The translations under genes and the position numbers were made by a program. A stretch of DNA of 64,000 nucleotides from Paenibacillus xerothermodurans (GTDB lineage Bacteria; Bacillota; Bacilli; Paenibacillales; NBRC-103111), in assembly GCF_002220865.2 (NCBI RefSeq), contig NZ_NHRJ02000002.1:389891-453890 (forward strand), written 5' to 3'. How positions within the stretch are numbered: the first letter of the stretch is position 1; the number at the start of each line of letters is the position of its first letter. The notes beneath the pieces were generated by a model, which did no database searches, was not told where the DNA came from, and worked only from the letters and a program-made list of their open reading frames with translations. Below, piece after piece: positions 1-9,216 of the stretch.

Positions 1-160
1 TCTTATTACCGCTGATGATGATAAAGATATAGACCCCGAGCGCGCAGATCAACGCAACCAAGGCAGCTACAAATGCCAACGTGAGCGCTCTCCCCACGCC
101 CATTTTTTTCTTCTTTTTGGTCGTGGTTTTGCCCGTCGTTGCTTTCTTGACAGTAGACAT
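1..160 (-). CDS. N-terminus of a bitopic membrane protein, probably a class A penicillin-binding protein (partial)
   Basis: The gene starts at an ATG at 160 and runs off the left edge, so only about 53 codons are visible. A GGGGTGACGGAG ribosome binding site lies just upstream. The protein begins with a Thr/Lys-rich cytoplasmic tail of about 25 residues that includes a run of lysines. A single hydrophobic segment follows (about residues 25-48, ending YIFIISGNK). This basic-tail-plus-one-helix architecture is typical of PBP1-type transglycosylase/transpeptidases, and I recall a PBP gene beside hfq in Paenibacillus. No catalytic domain is visible, so the family is an inference and the membrane topology is the only direct evidence. 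It is transcribed in the same direction as hfq but is separated from it by a terminator. Confidence 0.55.
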   Translation of the reverse strand, partial: MSTVKKATTGKTTTKKKKKMGVGRALTLAFVAALVALICALGVYIFIIISGNK

Positions 161-182
161 CTCCGTCACCCCTTTTTTCTCT

Positions 183-222
183 TTACAATAAAAGAACAAC
201 CCTAATAAACGGGGTTGCTCTT
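183..222 (-). terminator. Intrinsic terminator after hfq
   Basis: Arms at 192-202 and 212-222 form an 11-bp stem with one wobble-type mismatch. On the minus strand the stem is followed by a T-rich stretch. It ends the mutS-to-hfq gene block before the membrane-protein gene. Confidence 0.75.
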
Positions 223-292
223 GCGGATCATATTTGATTAGACGTAAAATGAATCGCAAAGGTTTCGCAAGAAGTTAAAACCGCGCGGCCGC

Positions 293-535
293 CTAGCTTT
301 CAGTGCCGCTGTCCTGCTGCATCAGCGAGACTGATCGCTGCGGAGTGAAGGTCGAGATCGCATGCTTGTAAACCATCTGTTGGCGGCCTTCACTATCGAT
401 GATGATGGTGAAATTATCGAACGCGCGGATGACCCCCCGGATTTGAAAACCATTCGTCAAATAGACGGTCACGGGAATGTTTTCCTTGCGAAGCTGGTTC
501 AAAAATGTGTCCTGGATATTGATCGATTTGTTCAT
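293..535 (-). CDS. hfq: RNA chaperone Hfq
   Basis: This is an Hfq-type Sm-like RNA chaperone, which forms a hexameric ring that binds U- and A-rich RNA. The 80-residue product contains the Sm1 signature ([18 protein letters not shown], then [13 protein letters not shown]) and the Sm2 motif [10 protein letters not shown] with the conserved KH pair. It has only a short acidic C-terminal tail, as in other Firmicutes. I chose the ATG at 535. An ATG at 538 is also possible, but the AGGGGG ribosome binding site at 542-547 is better spaced for 535, and a TTG further upstream lies inside that site. It follows miaA by 19 bases, the classic miaA-hfq order, and is closed by a terminator. Confidence 0.95.
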   Translation of the reverse strand: MNKSINIQDTFLNQLRKENIPVTVYLTNGFQIRGVIRAFDNFTIIIDSEGRQQMVYKHAISTFTPQRSVSLMQQDSGTES

Positions 536-554
536 CATGGGCCCCCTCAATGAA

Positions 555-1514
555 TTAGCGTTCGATGTTTAACTTATCTGCTATTATAGCATGAACTTCT
601 TTCAAATGGGCAGAAAAATTCCCCAGTTCACTAACATCTACCCACTGGATTTCTTTCATGTGACGAAACCAGGACAGCTGACGTTTGGCAAATCGGCGTG
701 TGTCCCGCTTAAGCAGTTGCACCGCAGCATCCCATGACAAAAGGCCTTCCAGATAGTAGATTATTTCCTTGTATCCGAGCCCCTGCATAGATATGTAGTC
801 TTTGCCGTAGCCCTTCTGGAGCAGGCCCTCCACTTCTTCGACCAAACCTTCCCCGATCATCTGATCGATGCGCTCTTCAATTCGTTTATATAGTAAAGCT
901 CTATCCATTGTCAACCCGATAATACATAGTTCGTAGGGTGATTGCTTTTTTTGTACCTTGAGCCGCTCAGATAGTGATTTTCCTGTTAAGTGAAAAATTT
1001 CCAATGCCCGGATGACGCGCCGCTGATCATTGGCATGCAGCCTCTCCGCTGTTTCTGGATCAATCTTCCGCAGCTTCTCGAGCAGCGCGTCAGGGCCGAA
1101 TTGCTCGGCGTAGCGCAGCTGTTCTGCCCGGAACCCCTCATCCGAGCCCACTTCGCTAAATTCGAAGCCGTAGCATACGGATTCAACGTAAAGCCCGGTA
1201 CCTCCGACAAGAAAGGGCAGTTTGCCACGGGCATGAACGTCCAGAATACACTCGCGGGCACGTTCCTGAAATTCAGCGACCGAAAACGGATAATCGGGAT
1301 CGTGGATATCAATCAAATGGTGCGGAACCCGCTCTCTTTCCTGGAGGTTTGCTTTGGCCGTACCGATATCCATCCCCCGGTACACCTGCATGGAATCACC
1401 TGAGATGATTTCCGCATCATACTCTTCCGCCAATTCAAGGCTGAGCCGTGTTTTTCCTACCGCGGTAGGGCCTACCAAAACAAGCAGCTGCGGCTTGTCC
1501 AAAGCCTGTGTCAC
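555..1514 (-). CDS. miaA: tRNA dimethylallyltransferase MiaA
   Basis: MiaA transfers a dimethylallyl group from DMAPP to N6 of A37 in tRNAs that read UNN codons. The 319-residue protein has the P-loop GPTAVGKT near the N-terminus, then [25 protein letters not shown] and VGGTGLYV, and the late RQLSWFRH motif that contacts tRNA. Its length is normal for the family. The start is a GTG at 1514 whose first bases overlap the TGA of the upstream methyltransferase (GTGA), so the two are probably translationally coupled. A GGAGTG ribosome binding site lies about eight bases before it. Confidence 0.97.
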   Translation of the reverse strand: MTQALDKPQLLVLVGPTAVGKTRLSLELAEEYDAEIISGDSMQVYRGMDIGTAKANLQERERVPHHLIDIHDPDYPFSVAEFQERARECILDVHARGKLPFLVGGTGLYVESVCYGFEFSEVGSDEGFRAEQLRYAEQFGPDALLEKLRKIDPETAERLHANDQRRVIRALEIFHLTGKSLSERLKVQKKQSPYELCIIGLTMDRALLYKRIEERIDQMIGEGLVEEVEGLLQKGYGKDYISMQGLGYKEIIYYLEGLLSWDAAVQLLKRDTRRFAKRQLSWFRHMKEIQWVDVSELGNFSAHLKEVHAIIADKLNIER

Positions 1515-2308
1515 AGTCGTATCACTCCGTACGCTATTTTCGTGGTGGACCGGTGCACTTCAGTGACGCCCAAGCGTGCAAATTCTTTGCTGTCGCGGTG
1601 TTCCTTCAACACAATCGTTCGCCGCGCAACCCGCACAGCCTCACGAATGGTGGCTTCAGACACCGCCCTGGGATCAGCCAGCCCTCGTATGGCACCGATC
1701 GAATTCGATTCCTGGATAGGCTTGCGGAACATTGGATCAAAGTAGATCACATCAAACGCCTTGTCAGGCTGTTTCCGCAAAAAATCGTAATGATCCGCCT
1801 GCTGTACTTGAATTCGACGCATAGCCTCGTTCATGCCGGGAATATCGGAGTGATATGCGCTTAGGCCATGCTGAAGCAGCAGGTAAGGGATCGCCTGGCT
1901 TTCCAACGCGACTACCTCTCCTTTGCTCCCCAGTGCAAAGGAATAAACAATCGCATCGGAACCGAGTCCCGCCGTACAATCCAGCACGCGGTCGCCGCAT
2001 TTGAGCCGAGACAGCTCAATCAATGTGTCCGGTTCGCCGTTCAGCAGCCGTTTCACCCGGATGGCCGCAAGGCTTGGATGAAAAAACAGCACCGGCTGCT
2101 GCTCCTGATAATACTCTATTCGCTCCTTGGATACAAGCAGGATGCTTGTGTCATCATATCGTTCGCTGATCCGGGAAAGCGATTGCCGCCTGCGTGCCAC
2201 AGGGCGAACCGGTTCCGCTATTTCCGGTAATTCCCTAAGCTGCCGCACCAGGCATTCAGCTAGTGCCACCTGCTCGGGGCCCGGATCATAGGAAGTTGTT
2301 ACCAGCAA
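1511..2308 (-). CDS. Class I SAM-dependent methyltransferase, RsmJ/YpiP-like
   Basis: A predicted SAM-dependent methyltransferase of 265 residues. The glycine-rich SAM-binding motif is DCTAGLGSDAIV (about residues 109-120) and the catalytic-loop motif is IYFDPMFRKP. These resemble the pattern in RsmJ (16S rRNA guanine-N2 methyltransferase) and in the Bacillus YpiP family. The N-terminal ~70 residues look like a substrate-recognition extension. The start is a TTG at 2308 directly abutting the mutL stop, with AAAGGGTGATG as ribosome binding site inside the mutL end. It also overlaps miaA by four bases, so it sits in one transcript with mutL, miaA and hfq. Placement among RNA-modification genes agrees with an rRNA target, but the substrate is an inference. 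Confidence 0.8.
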   Translation of the reverse strand: MLVTTSYDPGPEQVALAECLVRQLRELPEIAEPVRPVARRRQSLSRISERYDDTSILLVSKERIEYYQEQQPVLFFHPSLAAIRVKRLLNGEPDTLIELSRLKCGDRVLDCTAGLGSDAIVYSFALGSKGEVVALESQAIPYLLLQHGLSAYHSDIPGMNEAMRRIQVQQADHYDFLRKQPDKAFDVIYFDPMFRKPIQESNSIGAIRGLADPRAVSEATIREAVRVARRTIVLKEHRDSKEFARLGVTEVHRSTTKIAYGVIRL

Positions 2309-4393
2309 CTACATCACCCTTTTAAACATTTTTTCCAGCTCGTAGGTGGAGAAGCTGATTACAATAGGGCGCCCATGAGGACATGTATAAGGATTGCGGC
2401 AGGCTGCCAACCGGTCCAGCAGCGCCTCGATCTCCAGCGTACTCAAGCCCTGATTGGCCTTGATCGAGGCCTTGCAGGAGCACATAATCGCAGCCTTTTC
2501 GCGGAGCTTTCCAAGATCAATTGTTTTACGCTCGGTTAGCAGCCACTCGATCATTTCCTCCACTAACGCTTTTTCCTCTCCTGGCGGAAACCAGTGCGGA
2601 TACGCCCTGACCAAATAAGCATTGCCTCCGAACGGTTCCATATATACTCCTGCCTGCTGGAGCACCGCTATCTTATCCTTCAATCGCTCCGCCTCGGAAG
2701 GGGTGAACTCAACTGTAATCGGCACAAGCAGCTCCTGGCTCGCTTCTGCCGGTTGACCGAACTTCTCATAGTAGTACTCATAATTGATTCGCTCATGCGC
2801 AGCATGCTGGTCGATCAGGAACAATCCCTCTTCGTTTTGCGCGATAATGTAAGTCCCATGCATCTGTCCTATCGCAGACAACCTTGGAAACGCCGGCAGT
2901 GAAGGCGTGTCCCGTTCCCCGCTCACATGGAGCGCGCGCACCACCTCCTCGCCGGCTACCGCCCGATTTGGCGTGCTTCTTTCCCGCTCCGCGCGTGCAC
3001 GCGCATCGACACTGTGAGAGCCTCGGGCGTCGGCGGAAGTACTGCTGCTTCGGTGCTCGCTGCCGCCTGTTGTGCGATAGTCTGCGAGTCGTGCCGCATC
3101 GTCGGTTCCCGCTGCGGAGCCAGCATCTCCCGGGCGGCCGCCATAGCTGTCAAACAAGCTTCTCTCGTCAGCCGCCGTGCTATTCGGATGACTGCCGCTG
3201 CCGGCTGCGGCTGCCGTCTCGTCGGCCGTACTGCGTGCGCTCGCAGCCGAGCGGTCTCCCGCCGGTTGATGAGGAGATGCGGGAAGGTTCGCCGATGCGA
3301 GCCCCGCAGCCGTGGCAGTCTGTGGCGCGTCGGGGCGGTAAAGCTCCATCTGTTCCTGGATCAACGGCTGCTGCTTCGTTTTCTCGCCCATGCCGGGAAT
3401 CAGAACTTGCCGGTTCAACACACGCCGCACCTGCTGCTCCACAAACTGAATCAGCTCCTGCTCCTTGCTGAATCTAACCTCCAGCTTGGCAGGATGCACA
3501 TTGACGTCGACCAGCGTGGGGTCCATGCGGACGTGAACCGCCGCTACCGGAAAACGGTTGATCGGCAGTAAGGTATGGTATCCCTGCAACAGCGCGTGGA
3601 TCACTGTGTAGTTGCGGATATAACGTCCGTTGATCACGGTTGAAATGCCGTTGCGGTTGGCGCGGGTCGTCTCCGGCTTACCTATGAATCCGCTGATCGA
3701 ATAATCGAGATGCTCTCCTTCGATTGGCAGCATCGATTTCGCAACCGCGGAGCCGTAAATAGCAGCAATGACCTGCAGCATATCCGAGTTCCCAAGAGTT
3801 TGAATCAGCAGGTTGCCGTTATGCTTCAACGTGAAGGCGATGTCGGGGTGAGCGAGCGAGAGCCTGTAAATATAATCCGACACATGGCCTAACTCGGTTT
3901 GCACGGTTTTCATGTATTTCAACCTTGCGGGCGTGTTGAAGAAAAGATCGCGCACCTGAATATCCGTGCCCCGTTGGGCGGCCGTGTCTTCACACGTTTT
4001 TACCGCACCCCCCTCCATCACCAGCCGATGGCCGAGCCCGCTCTGTTCGGCGGACGTGACACAAGTCACTTTGGACACCGCTGCAATACTCGGCAGTGCT
4101 TCGCCGCGGAAGCCTAAGGTACGAATGGAAAACAAATCCTGACTGCTCGCAATTTTACTTGTCGCATGGCGAAAAAAAGCGGCCTCACAATCATCCCGCT
4201 CCATACCGCTGCCATTATCGATGACCCGAATTAATCCCAGGCCGCCTTCCTCGATCATGACATCGATCCGAGTACTTCCTGCGTCAATTGCGTTCTCTAC
4301 GAGCTCCTTGACAACGGAGGAAGGGCGTTCCACCACTTCCCCTGCCGCTATTTGATTGGCGATGTGCTCATCCAAAACCCTGATTTTTCCCAT
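2309..4393 (-). CDS. mutL: DNA mismatch repair protein MutL
   Basis: MutL couples mismatch recognition by MutS to strand incision. The 694-residue protein has an N-terminal GHKL ATPase (AAGEVVERPSSVVKELVENA, then DNGSGM and TLGFRGEALPSIA). An Ala/Ser/Gly-rich linker of about 120 residues follows, then the C-terminal endonuclease domain with the metal-binding motif DQHAAHERI, the ACKASIKA motif and a CPHGRP motif near the end. These motifs mark it as a nicking MutL of the non-E. coli type. The ATG at 4393 is preceded by AAGGAGCGG at ideal spacing. An in-frame start 57 bases upstream lacks a ribosome binding site and would enter the upstream gene. It lies 14 bases after the S41 protease gene. 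Confidence 0.97.
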   Translation of the reverse strand: MGKIRVLDEHIANQIAAGEVVERPSSVVKELVENAIDAGSTRIDVMIEEGGLGLIRVIDNGSGMERDDCEAAFFRHATSKIASSQDLFSIRTLGFRGEALPSIAAVSKVTCVTSAEQSGLGHRLVMEGGAVKTCEDTAAQRGTDIQVRDLFFNTPARLKYMKTVQTELGHVSDYIYRLSLAHPDIAFTLKHNGNLLIQTLGNSDMLQVIAAIYGSAVAKSMLPIEGEHLDYSISGFIGKPETTRANRNGISTVINGRYIRNYTVIHALLQGYHTLLPINRFPVAAVHVRMDPTLVDVNVHPAKLEVRFSKEQELIQFVEQQVRRVLNRQVLIPGMGEKTKQQPLIQEQMELYRPDAPQTATAAGLASANLPASPHQPAGDRSAASARSTADETAAAAGSGSHPNSTAADERSLFDSYGGRPGDAGSAAGTDDAARLADYRTTGGSEHRSSSTSADARGSHSVDARARAERERSTPNRAVAGEEVVRALHVSGERDTPSLPAFPRLSAIGQMHGTYIIAQNEEGLFLIDQHAAHERINYEYYYEKFGQPAEASQELLVPITVEFTPSEAERLKDKIAVLQQAGVYMEPFGGNAYLVRAYPHWFPPGEEKALVEEMIEWLLTERKTIDLGKLREKAAIMCSCKASIKANQGLSTLEIEALLDRLAACRNPYTCPHGRPIVISFSTYELEKMFKRVM

Positions 4394-4407
4394 AAAACCG
4401 CTCCTTA

Positions 4408-5853
4408 TCAGGACACCGTTAACGCGAGCTGTCCTTCGTTGTCTGACCATTGCAGCTGTGGAAAGCTGGCGCTGACGTTCGCCATATTGACGTAGCTTAT
4501 GCCATCCTTCAGCAGCAGGTCGCCGGTGGCCTGCTGGAACGTATGTGCAGCGCCGGCCGCAGCGAGATCAATCGCTTGGGCTTGTTCATTCCAAGCAATT
4601 GTCCCGCCCAGCAGTGCGCTTAGCACGCGCGAGGGAATGTACACGCCGTTCTCCCGCACCACGTTCATCTCATCATCCACCGCGATACCGTTGACTTTTA
4701 CTCCTCTTTCATCCACCACCAGGCTGACCTTGCCAATTCCCGCCTGCTGCAGCGCAGTCACCAACTGCGGCACTTCGCCGTCAACTTCTATGTCCGGCGC
4801 TATTCCGACGTTATTGACCTTACGCATGTTTGGAGTTAAATACTCTTCGATCGTAATCTTCAGCGCGCCCCCACCGGTGAGGGGAAACAAGGTCTGCACG
4901 CTTCCTTTGCCATATGTCTTCATACCGATGACCTTCGCTGCGGCGTTGTAGTCCTGCAGCGCACCCGTTAAAACCTCGGAAGCACTGGCACTGTATTCGT
5001 TCACCAGAATGTACACCGGAAACGGCTGTGTCGTTCCATCGGCAAATTTGACAGGATGGTCCACGTTATCTTTATCCTTGGTATGGATCAAAATGCCTTC
5101 CTTCACAAACAGCCGGGCCATATTGACGGCCGTGTCCACGATTCCTCCGGGATTGTACCGCAAGTCCAAAATAAGGCTGTTGATGCCGCTCTGTTTAAGC
5201 TCTGCCAGCTGCGCAGCCGTCAACTCGTCCGCATCGGATGAGAAGCTAGTTACCCGGATGTAACCAATGCCAGGATCGAACTTTTTGTGTGTTACGACGG
5301 GGAGCTGGATCGTTTGGCGCGTCATCTCGAGAACCACGCGCTGTGCACCCCGCTGCACGGTGACGGAGACCGGAGTACCTTCGGGACCGATTATTTTGTT
5401 CGTCACCTCGTCGATGTTTAACCCTGTGACCGGCTCCCCGTTCACTGCGGTAATCATATCATCCACCTGCATACCCGCTTTTTGTGCGGGGCCGTCAAAT
5501 ACTTCAGACACATATACGCCGTCAGGCTGCTCGAGTACCCGGATTCCCACGCCGACGTAGTTATTTTGCAAAGAGCCCTCAAACTTTTTCAGCTCCTCTG
5601 CGGAGAAGTACACTGTATACGGATCATTCAATGATTGAACCATGGACTGGATGGCAACGTCCGCCAAGCGCTCCGGGTTAGGATTAGCCACATGATTCTG
5701 CTGAAGCAGATTCATTACCTCCTCAATGCGCGCCGACTCGGTATCCGCTGCGACAGCCGCGATGGAAGAGGACGCAGGCGGAAAAAGCAGTGTAAAACTA
5801 AGTACAACGGCAGCAGTGCGCCGCCATATTGCCGGGTGGCCATGTGATTTCAT
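4408..5853 (-). CDS. S41 family C-terminal processing protease with PDZ and stalk domains
   Basis: An exported serine protease of the CtpA/CtpB type, 481 residues. It has a signal peptide (about residues 1-35), a PDZ domain (around YVGVGIRVLEQPDGVYV to VNGEPVTG) and a peptidase S41 core. The core holds the catalytic Ser in NEYSASASE and the catalytic Lys in TYGKGSVQ. The last ~110 residues look like a copper-amine-oxidase-N-type stalk domain (VKVNGIAVDD, YIPSRVLSALLG), which often anchors Paenibacillus exoproteins at the cell wall. In this position it is embedded between mutS and mutL, 43 bases after mutS. Related CtpB proteases act in sporulation signalling, but the role here is unknown. Confidence 0.92.
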   Translation of the reverse strand: MKSHGHPAIWRRTAAVVLSFTLLFPPASSSIAAVAADTESARIEEVMNLLQQNHVANPNPERLADVAIQSMVQSLNDPYTVYFSAEELKKFEGSLQNNYVGVGIRVLEQPDGVYVSEVFDGPAQKAGMQVDDMITAVNGEPVTGLNIDEVTNKIIGPEGTPVSVTVQRGAQRVVLEMTRQTIQLPVVTHKKFDPGIGYIRVTSFSSDADELTAAQLAELKQSGINSLILDLRYNPGGIVDTAVNMARLFVKEGILIHTKDKDNVDHPVKFADGTTQPFPVYILVNEYSASASEVLTGALQDYNAAAKVIGMKTYGKGSVQTLFPLTGGGALKITIEEYLTPNMRKVNNVGIAPDIEVDGEVPQLVTALQQAGIGKVSLVVDERGVKVNGIAVDDEMNVVRENGVYIPSRVLSALLGGTIAWNEQAQAIDLAAAGAAHTFQQATGDLLLKDGISYVNMANVSASFPQLQWSDNEGQLALTVS

Positions 5854-5896
5854 AATGTTGTTCCTTTCATCTCAAAAGAGCGTTGTAATGAATGAC

Positions 5897-8827
5897 TTAA
5901 GACAATTGCTTTTTCAAGTCGAACAAAAAATTCATCGCCATCATCGGTGTCATGTTCATTAAGTCGGCTGCTTTTAGCTGCTCCAGCAGTTTTTCGCTGC
6001 GGGAGTCTTCTTTTTTGTTCGGGCGTGCGGCAACGGGCTCCTTCTCTTGAAAAAAGCTGAGCTGGACGACGGCGTCCTCCTTCACCTGTTCCGGCGGTGG
6101 CTCAGAGGAGCGTTTGTGAAGGCCCAAACCGGTGCTCTGCTCTGCCGCCTCAGCCAGAGATTCGGCCACGCGGTCCAAGCTGTCCGGCGTGTTCGCCGAC
6201 ACGAGTGCGCCCGCCGGCGATGACTGCATGTTGGTGACCTCGTCCGGGTGCAATGCGGCGTGATCCGGCGCTATATCCGGCTGTGCGGACGCCGGCCGCT
6301 CCTGTCCCAGCCAATCGGCCCGAGGCAACGATGACTGCATGTTTGCACTAGTGTCCTGGTGCGATGCGGTGCGATTGGACTGAGCGTCCAATTGACCGGC
6401 GGTCGACCGCTCCTCCGCGATCCGTTCCGCGCGGGCTTCAAACGCGGTTAGCAGTTCGTACGAGCGGTCAATGATGTCCGCCGGTAACCCGGCAATTTGC
6501 GCGCAGTAGATGCCGTAGCTCGTGCTGGCCGCCCCGGGCACCAGCTTGCGGAGAAATGTCACTTGCCGACCGCTTTCTTTTACCGCCATGCAGTAATTTC
6601 GCAGTGAACCGAGCGTCTGTTCCAAATGCGCCAATTCATGAAAATGGGTGGAAACCAATGTCTTACAGCCCACTTCGTCATGCAGATACTCGATCACCGC
6701 CTGCGCGATCGCCATACCTTCCCCGGTGGACGTACCACGGCCGAGCTCGTCGATGATGACCAGGCTTTTTGAGGTTGCCTTCTCGGTCATCACTTGAATA
6801 TCCATCATTTCTACCATAAACGTACTCTGCCCGCCGATGAGATCATCGGCTGCTCCGATTCTCGTAAAAATCCGGTCAAGGATCGGCACGCACGCCTTGG
6901 CAGCGGGAACGAAACAGCCGATTTGAGCCATCAGGCAAATAATTGCCACCTGCCTCATGTATGTACTTTTGCCAGCCATGTTGGGCCCCGTGATCAGCAT
7001 CATGCTGCCGTCCTGCGGACTCAGTCTCGTCTCGTTGGCGGTAAATGCGCTGTCTGCCATCACAGCCTCGACCACAGGATGGCGGCCTTCCTCAATATGA
7101 AGCTCAAAAAAATCACCGATCTGCGGCCGGCTGTACCGGTTGGCGGCGCTGACGGACGCCAGCGACTGATACACATCCACTGACGCGATCTGCTCAGCCA
7201 GCTGCTGCAGCCGCAGAATGTGGGAGGACAGCCTGTCCCGCAGCTGGATGAACAGTTCATATTCGAGATCCACCATCTTCTCCTGAGCTTCGAGGATGAG
7301 ACCCTCTTTCTCTTTCAATTCCGGCGTCACAAAACGTTCCGCATTGGCGAGCGTCTGCTTGCGCTCGTAGCGCCCTGGCTCCAGTGAGGACAGGTTCGCT
7401 TTGGTCACCTCGATGTAATAGCCGAACACCTTGTTATAGCCGATCTTCAGCGACTTCACGCCGGTACGCTCACGCTCCTGCCGCTCCAGCTCGGCGATCC
7501 ACTGCTTACCGCTCGTGTCGGCCTCCCGGAGCTGATCCAGATAGGCGTGGTAGCCCGCCTTAATCATACCGCCGTCCCGCACCGAGACGGGCGGCTCGTC
7601 CACGATGGCGTCCTCGATCCACGCCATGACATCCTGGCACGCGTCCATCCGTGCCGCCAGCTGCTGCAGCGTCGTGGAGCCCGACGCCTCGCACACCTGC
7701 TTCAGCGCCGGCACCTGCTGAAGCGAGCTCTTGAGCGCGACCAGGTCACGTGCGTTGGCGCTGCCATAGGCAATTCGCGCCACCAGCCGTTCCAGGTCGT
7801 ACACTTCCTTCAGCGACTGCCTCAGCTCGTCGCGGATGATGAGCTGGTGGTACAGCCTGTCCACCGCCTCCAACCGCTCTTCAATCGCCCCGGCACTCAT
7901 GAGCGGCTTCTCGATCCACCGGCGCAGCAGCCTGCCGCCCATCGCGGTCACGGTTCGATCCAACAGCCACAGCAGACTCCCTTTCTTGGCGCGGTCCCTG
8001 ACGGTTTCGACCAGCTCCAAGTTGCGGCGGGTAAACGGGTCCATGATCATATATTGCTTCTGTTCATAAACGCGGACATGTGTGATATGCCCTAACGATC
8101 GCTTCTGTGTCTCGATCAGGTAGGCCATCAATTGCCGGAGGCACGCCTCGGCGCCAGCGGGCAGAGCGGCCAGTTCGTCGTCGGAGAAGTACTCGCGCAG
8201 CGTTAGCGGGGCTGTGCCGTCTTCCCCCGCCCTGGGGGTCATCACAATCGAAGCTGCCCAGCCAGAGGCATATTCACGTACCCGCTGCAGCAGCTCTGGC
8301 GCAGCCACAAGCTCCGACGGATGGTACACGTTCATCTCATCGATGACAAGTGTGAGTGTACCGTCCAGCCTGGTGACGAACAGCTCTCCCGTGGAAATAT
8401 CACACGCCGCAAAGCCAAAACTGCCGTCTGTGGCTTCCACCACCGAGACAATGTAATTATTTTTTTCCCCAAGCGAGCGCTCGTCCATCACCGTTCCCGG
8501 CGTTACAATACGGACAACCTCTCGCTTCACCACGCCTTTCGCGGCAGACGGGTCTTCCACCTGCTCGCAGATGGCAACCTTAAATCCTTTCTCTACCAGT
8601 CGGGTTATGTAATTATCCGCCGAATGATGGGGGACGCCGCACATCGGTATTCGCTCGTCCGCTCCCCCTCCCCGTCCTGTCAATGTAATTTCCAACTCTT
8701 TTGCAGCCTGTATCGCATCGTCAAAAAACAGTTCGTAAAAATCGCCCAAACGGAAAAACAAAAAAGCATCCTGTACTTCCGCCTTGATGGCAAGGTATTG
8801 CTCGATCATCGGCGTATAAGTTGCCAT
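5897..8827 (-). CDS. mutS: DNA mismatch repair protein MutS
   Basis: MutS recognises mismatches and small loops. The 976-residue product starts at the ATG at 8827 (MATYTPMIEQYLAIK) behind a GGAGG. The mismatch-wedge motif (FFRLGDFYELFFDDA) is near the N-terminus. The ATPase carries GPNMAGKSTYMRQ (Walker A), a DELGRGTST motif and STHFHEL. The usual length is about 850-870 residues. The excess lies after the ATPase, in a low-complexity tether that contains a 37-residue tandem duplication (6191-6412). The tether ends in QLSFF (6050-6064), the motif through which Bacillus MutS binds the beta clamp. A helical C-terminal segment follows. An open frame extends 58 codons upstream, but that stretch looks non-coding. 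Confidence 0.97.
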   Translation of the reverse strand: MATYTPMIEQYLAIKAEVQDAFLFFRLGDFYELFFDDAIQAAKELEITLTGRGGGADERIPMCGVPHHSADNYITRLVEKGFKVAICEQVEDPSAAKGVVKREVVRIVTPGTVMDERSLGEKNNYIVSVVEATDGSFGFAACDISTGELFVTRLDGTLTLVIDEMNVYHPSELVAAPELLQRVREYASGWAASIVMTPRAGEDGTAPLTLREYFSDDELAALPAGAEACLRQLMAYLIETQKRSLGHITHVRVYEQKQYMIMDPFTRRNLELVETVRDRAKKGSLLWLLDRTVTAMGGRLLRRWIEKPLMSAGAIEERLEAVDRLYHQLIIRDELRQSLKEVYDLERLVARIAYGSANARDLVALKSSLQQVPALKQVCEASGSTTLQQLAARMDACQDVMAWIEDAIVDEPPVSVRDGGMIKAGYHAYLDQLREADTSGKQWIAELERQERERTGVKSLKIGYNKVFGYYIEVTKANLSSLEPGRYERKQTLANAERFVTPELKEKEGLILEAQEKMVDLEYELFIQLRDRLSSHILRLQQLAEQIASVDVYQSLASVSAANRYSRPQIGDFFELHIEEGRHPVVEAVMADSAFTANETRLSPQDGSMMLITGPNMAGKSTYMRQVAIICLMAQIGCFVPAAKACVPILDRIFTRIGAADDLIGGQSTFMVEMMDIQVMTEKATSKSLVIIDELGRGTSTGEGMAIAQAVIEYLHDEVGCKTLVSTHFHELAHLEQTLGSLRNYCMAVKESGRQVTFLRKLVPGAASTSYGIYCAQIAGLPADIIDRSYELLTAFEARAERIAEERSTAGQLDAQSNRTASHQDTSANMQSSLPRADWLGQERPASAQPDIAPDHAALHPDEVTNMQSSPAGALVSANTPDSLDRVAESLAEAAEQSTGLGLHKRSSEPPPEQVKEDAVVQLSFFQEKEPVAARPNKKEDSRSEKLLEQLKAADLMNMTPMMAMNFLFDLKKQLS
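6191..6412 (-). repeat. 37-residue tandem duplication in the MutS tether (2 x 111 bp)
   Basis: Unit 1 is 6412-6302 and unit 2 is 6301-6191, exactly 111 bases each. Both begin with Glu-Arg and share Q-x-D, A-x-H-x-D and the block NMQSS at the same offset. The DNA still shares the 13-mer CGATGACTGCATG at 6218 and 6329. It is in frame and lies between the ATPase core and the beta-clamp motif. Confidence 0.85.
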
Positions 8828-9216
8828 GCCTGAATCCAACCTCCAACTGCTGTGCTCTATCAATCTATTAACCATAATTAGTGCTTCCAGCTTGCATACT
8901 ATGTGTAAAACTTTGAAAACTATGTGCAATTGCCTGCAGTACCGCATGAAAAAGGTGCCTAAGCTGGCCAGAAGCAGCTGGCGGCACGGCTTTGGCGGCA
9001 AGCCAGCAAGTGGGCCTGCCGCCGCGTAATCCCAGTCTTTTCTCTCATGTTTTACCGGCTATCATGCGTGCGCTCAAGCGAGCGGCGGTCGACCGGTGAC
9101 AGCATATCCGCTGTGGCCCGTCAGCCGGCTAAGCGCTGATGGCGCTGTTTTGCCTCTCTTGCCAGCCGTCTTCCTTCTACTATACTCGACAGCACCAGCC
9201 GTGTTCCTCTATTATA
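8828..9216. other. 389-bp intergenic region upstream of mutS
   Basis: I see no credible gene here. The stretch is the mutS leader and the 3' flank of the amidoligase gene. It holds a terminator-like structure (8947-8987) and a short direct repeat ACATAGT between 8900 and 8940. The middle (about 9000-9140) is GC-rich. I could not pick a convincing sigma-A promoter for mutS. Confidence 0.6.
8947..8987 (-). terminator. Probable terminator upstream of mutS
   Basis: On the minus strand GTGCC (8983-8987) pairs with GGCAC (8955-8959), and CTTTTTC follows. A second GCCAG/CTGGC stem lies inside the loop. It would stop read-through from the amidoligase gene. The stem is imperfect, so confidence is moderate. 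Confidence 0.5.

Noticed and set aside
2884..3571. Two long plus-strand open frames (195 and 214 codons) opposite the MutL linker
   Set aside because: Arg/Cys/Ser-rich products from the complement of a GC-rich low-complexity linker. No start signals.
8828..9001. N-terminal extension of MutS
   Set aside because: The frame is open for 58 more codons but gives a Cys/Leu-rich, non-MutS sequence. The family start motif and GGAGG lie at 8827.
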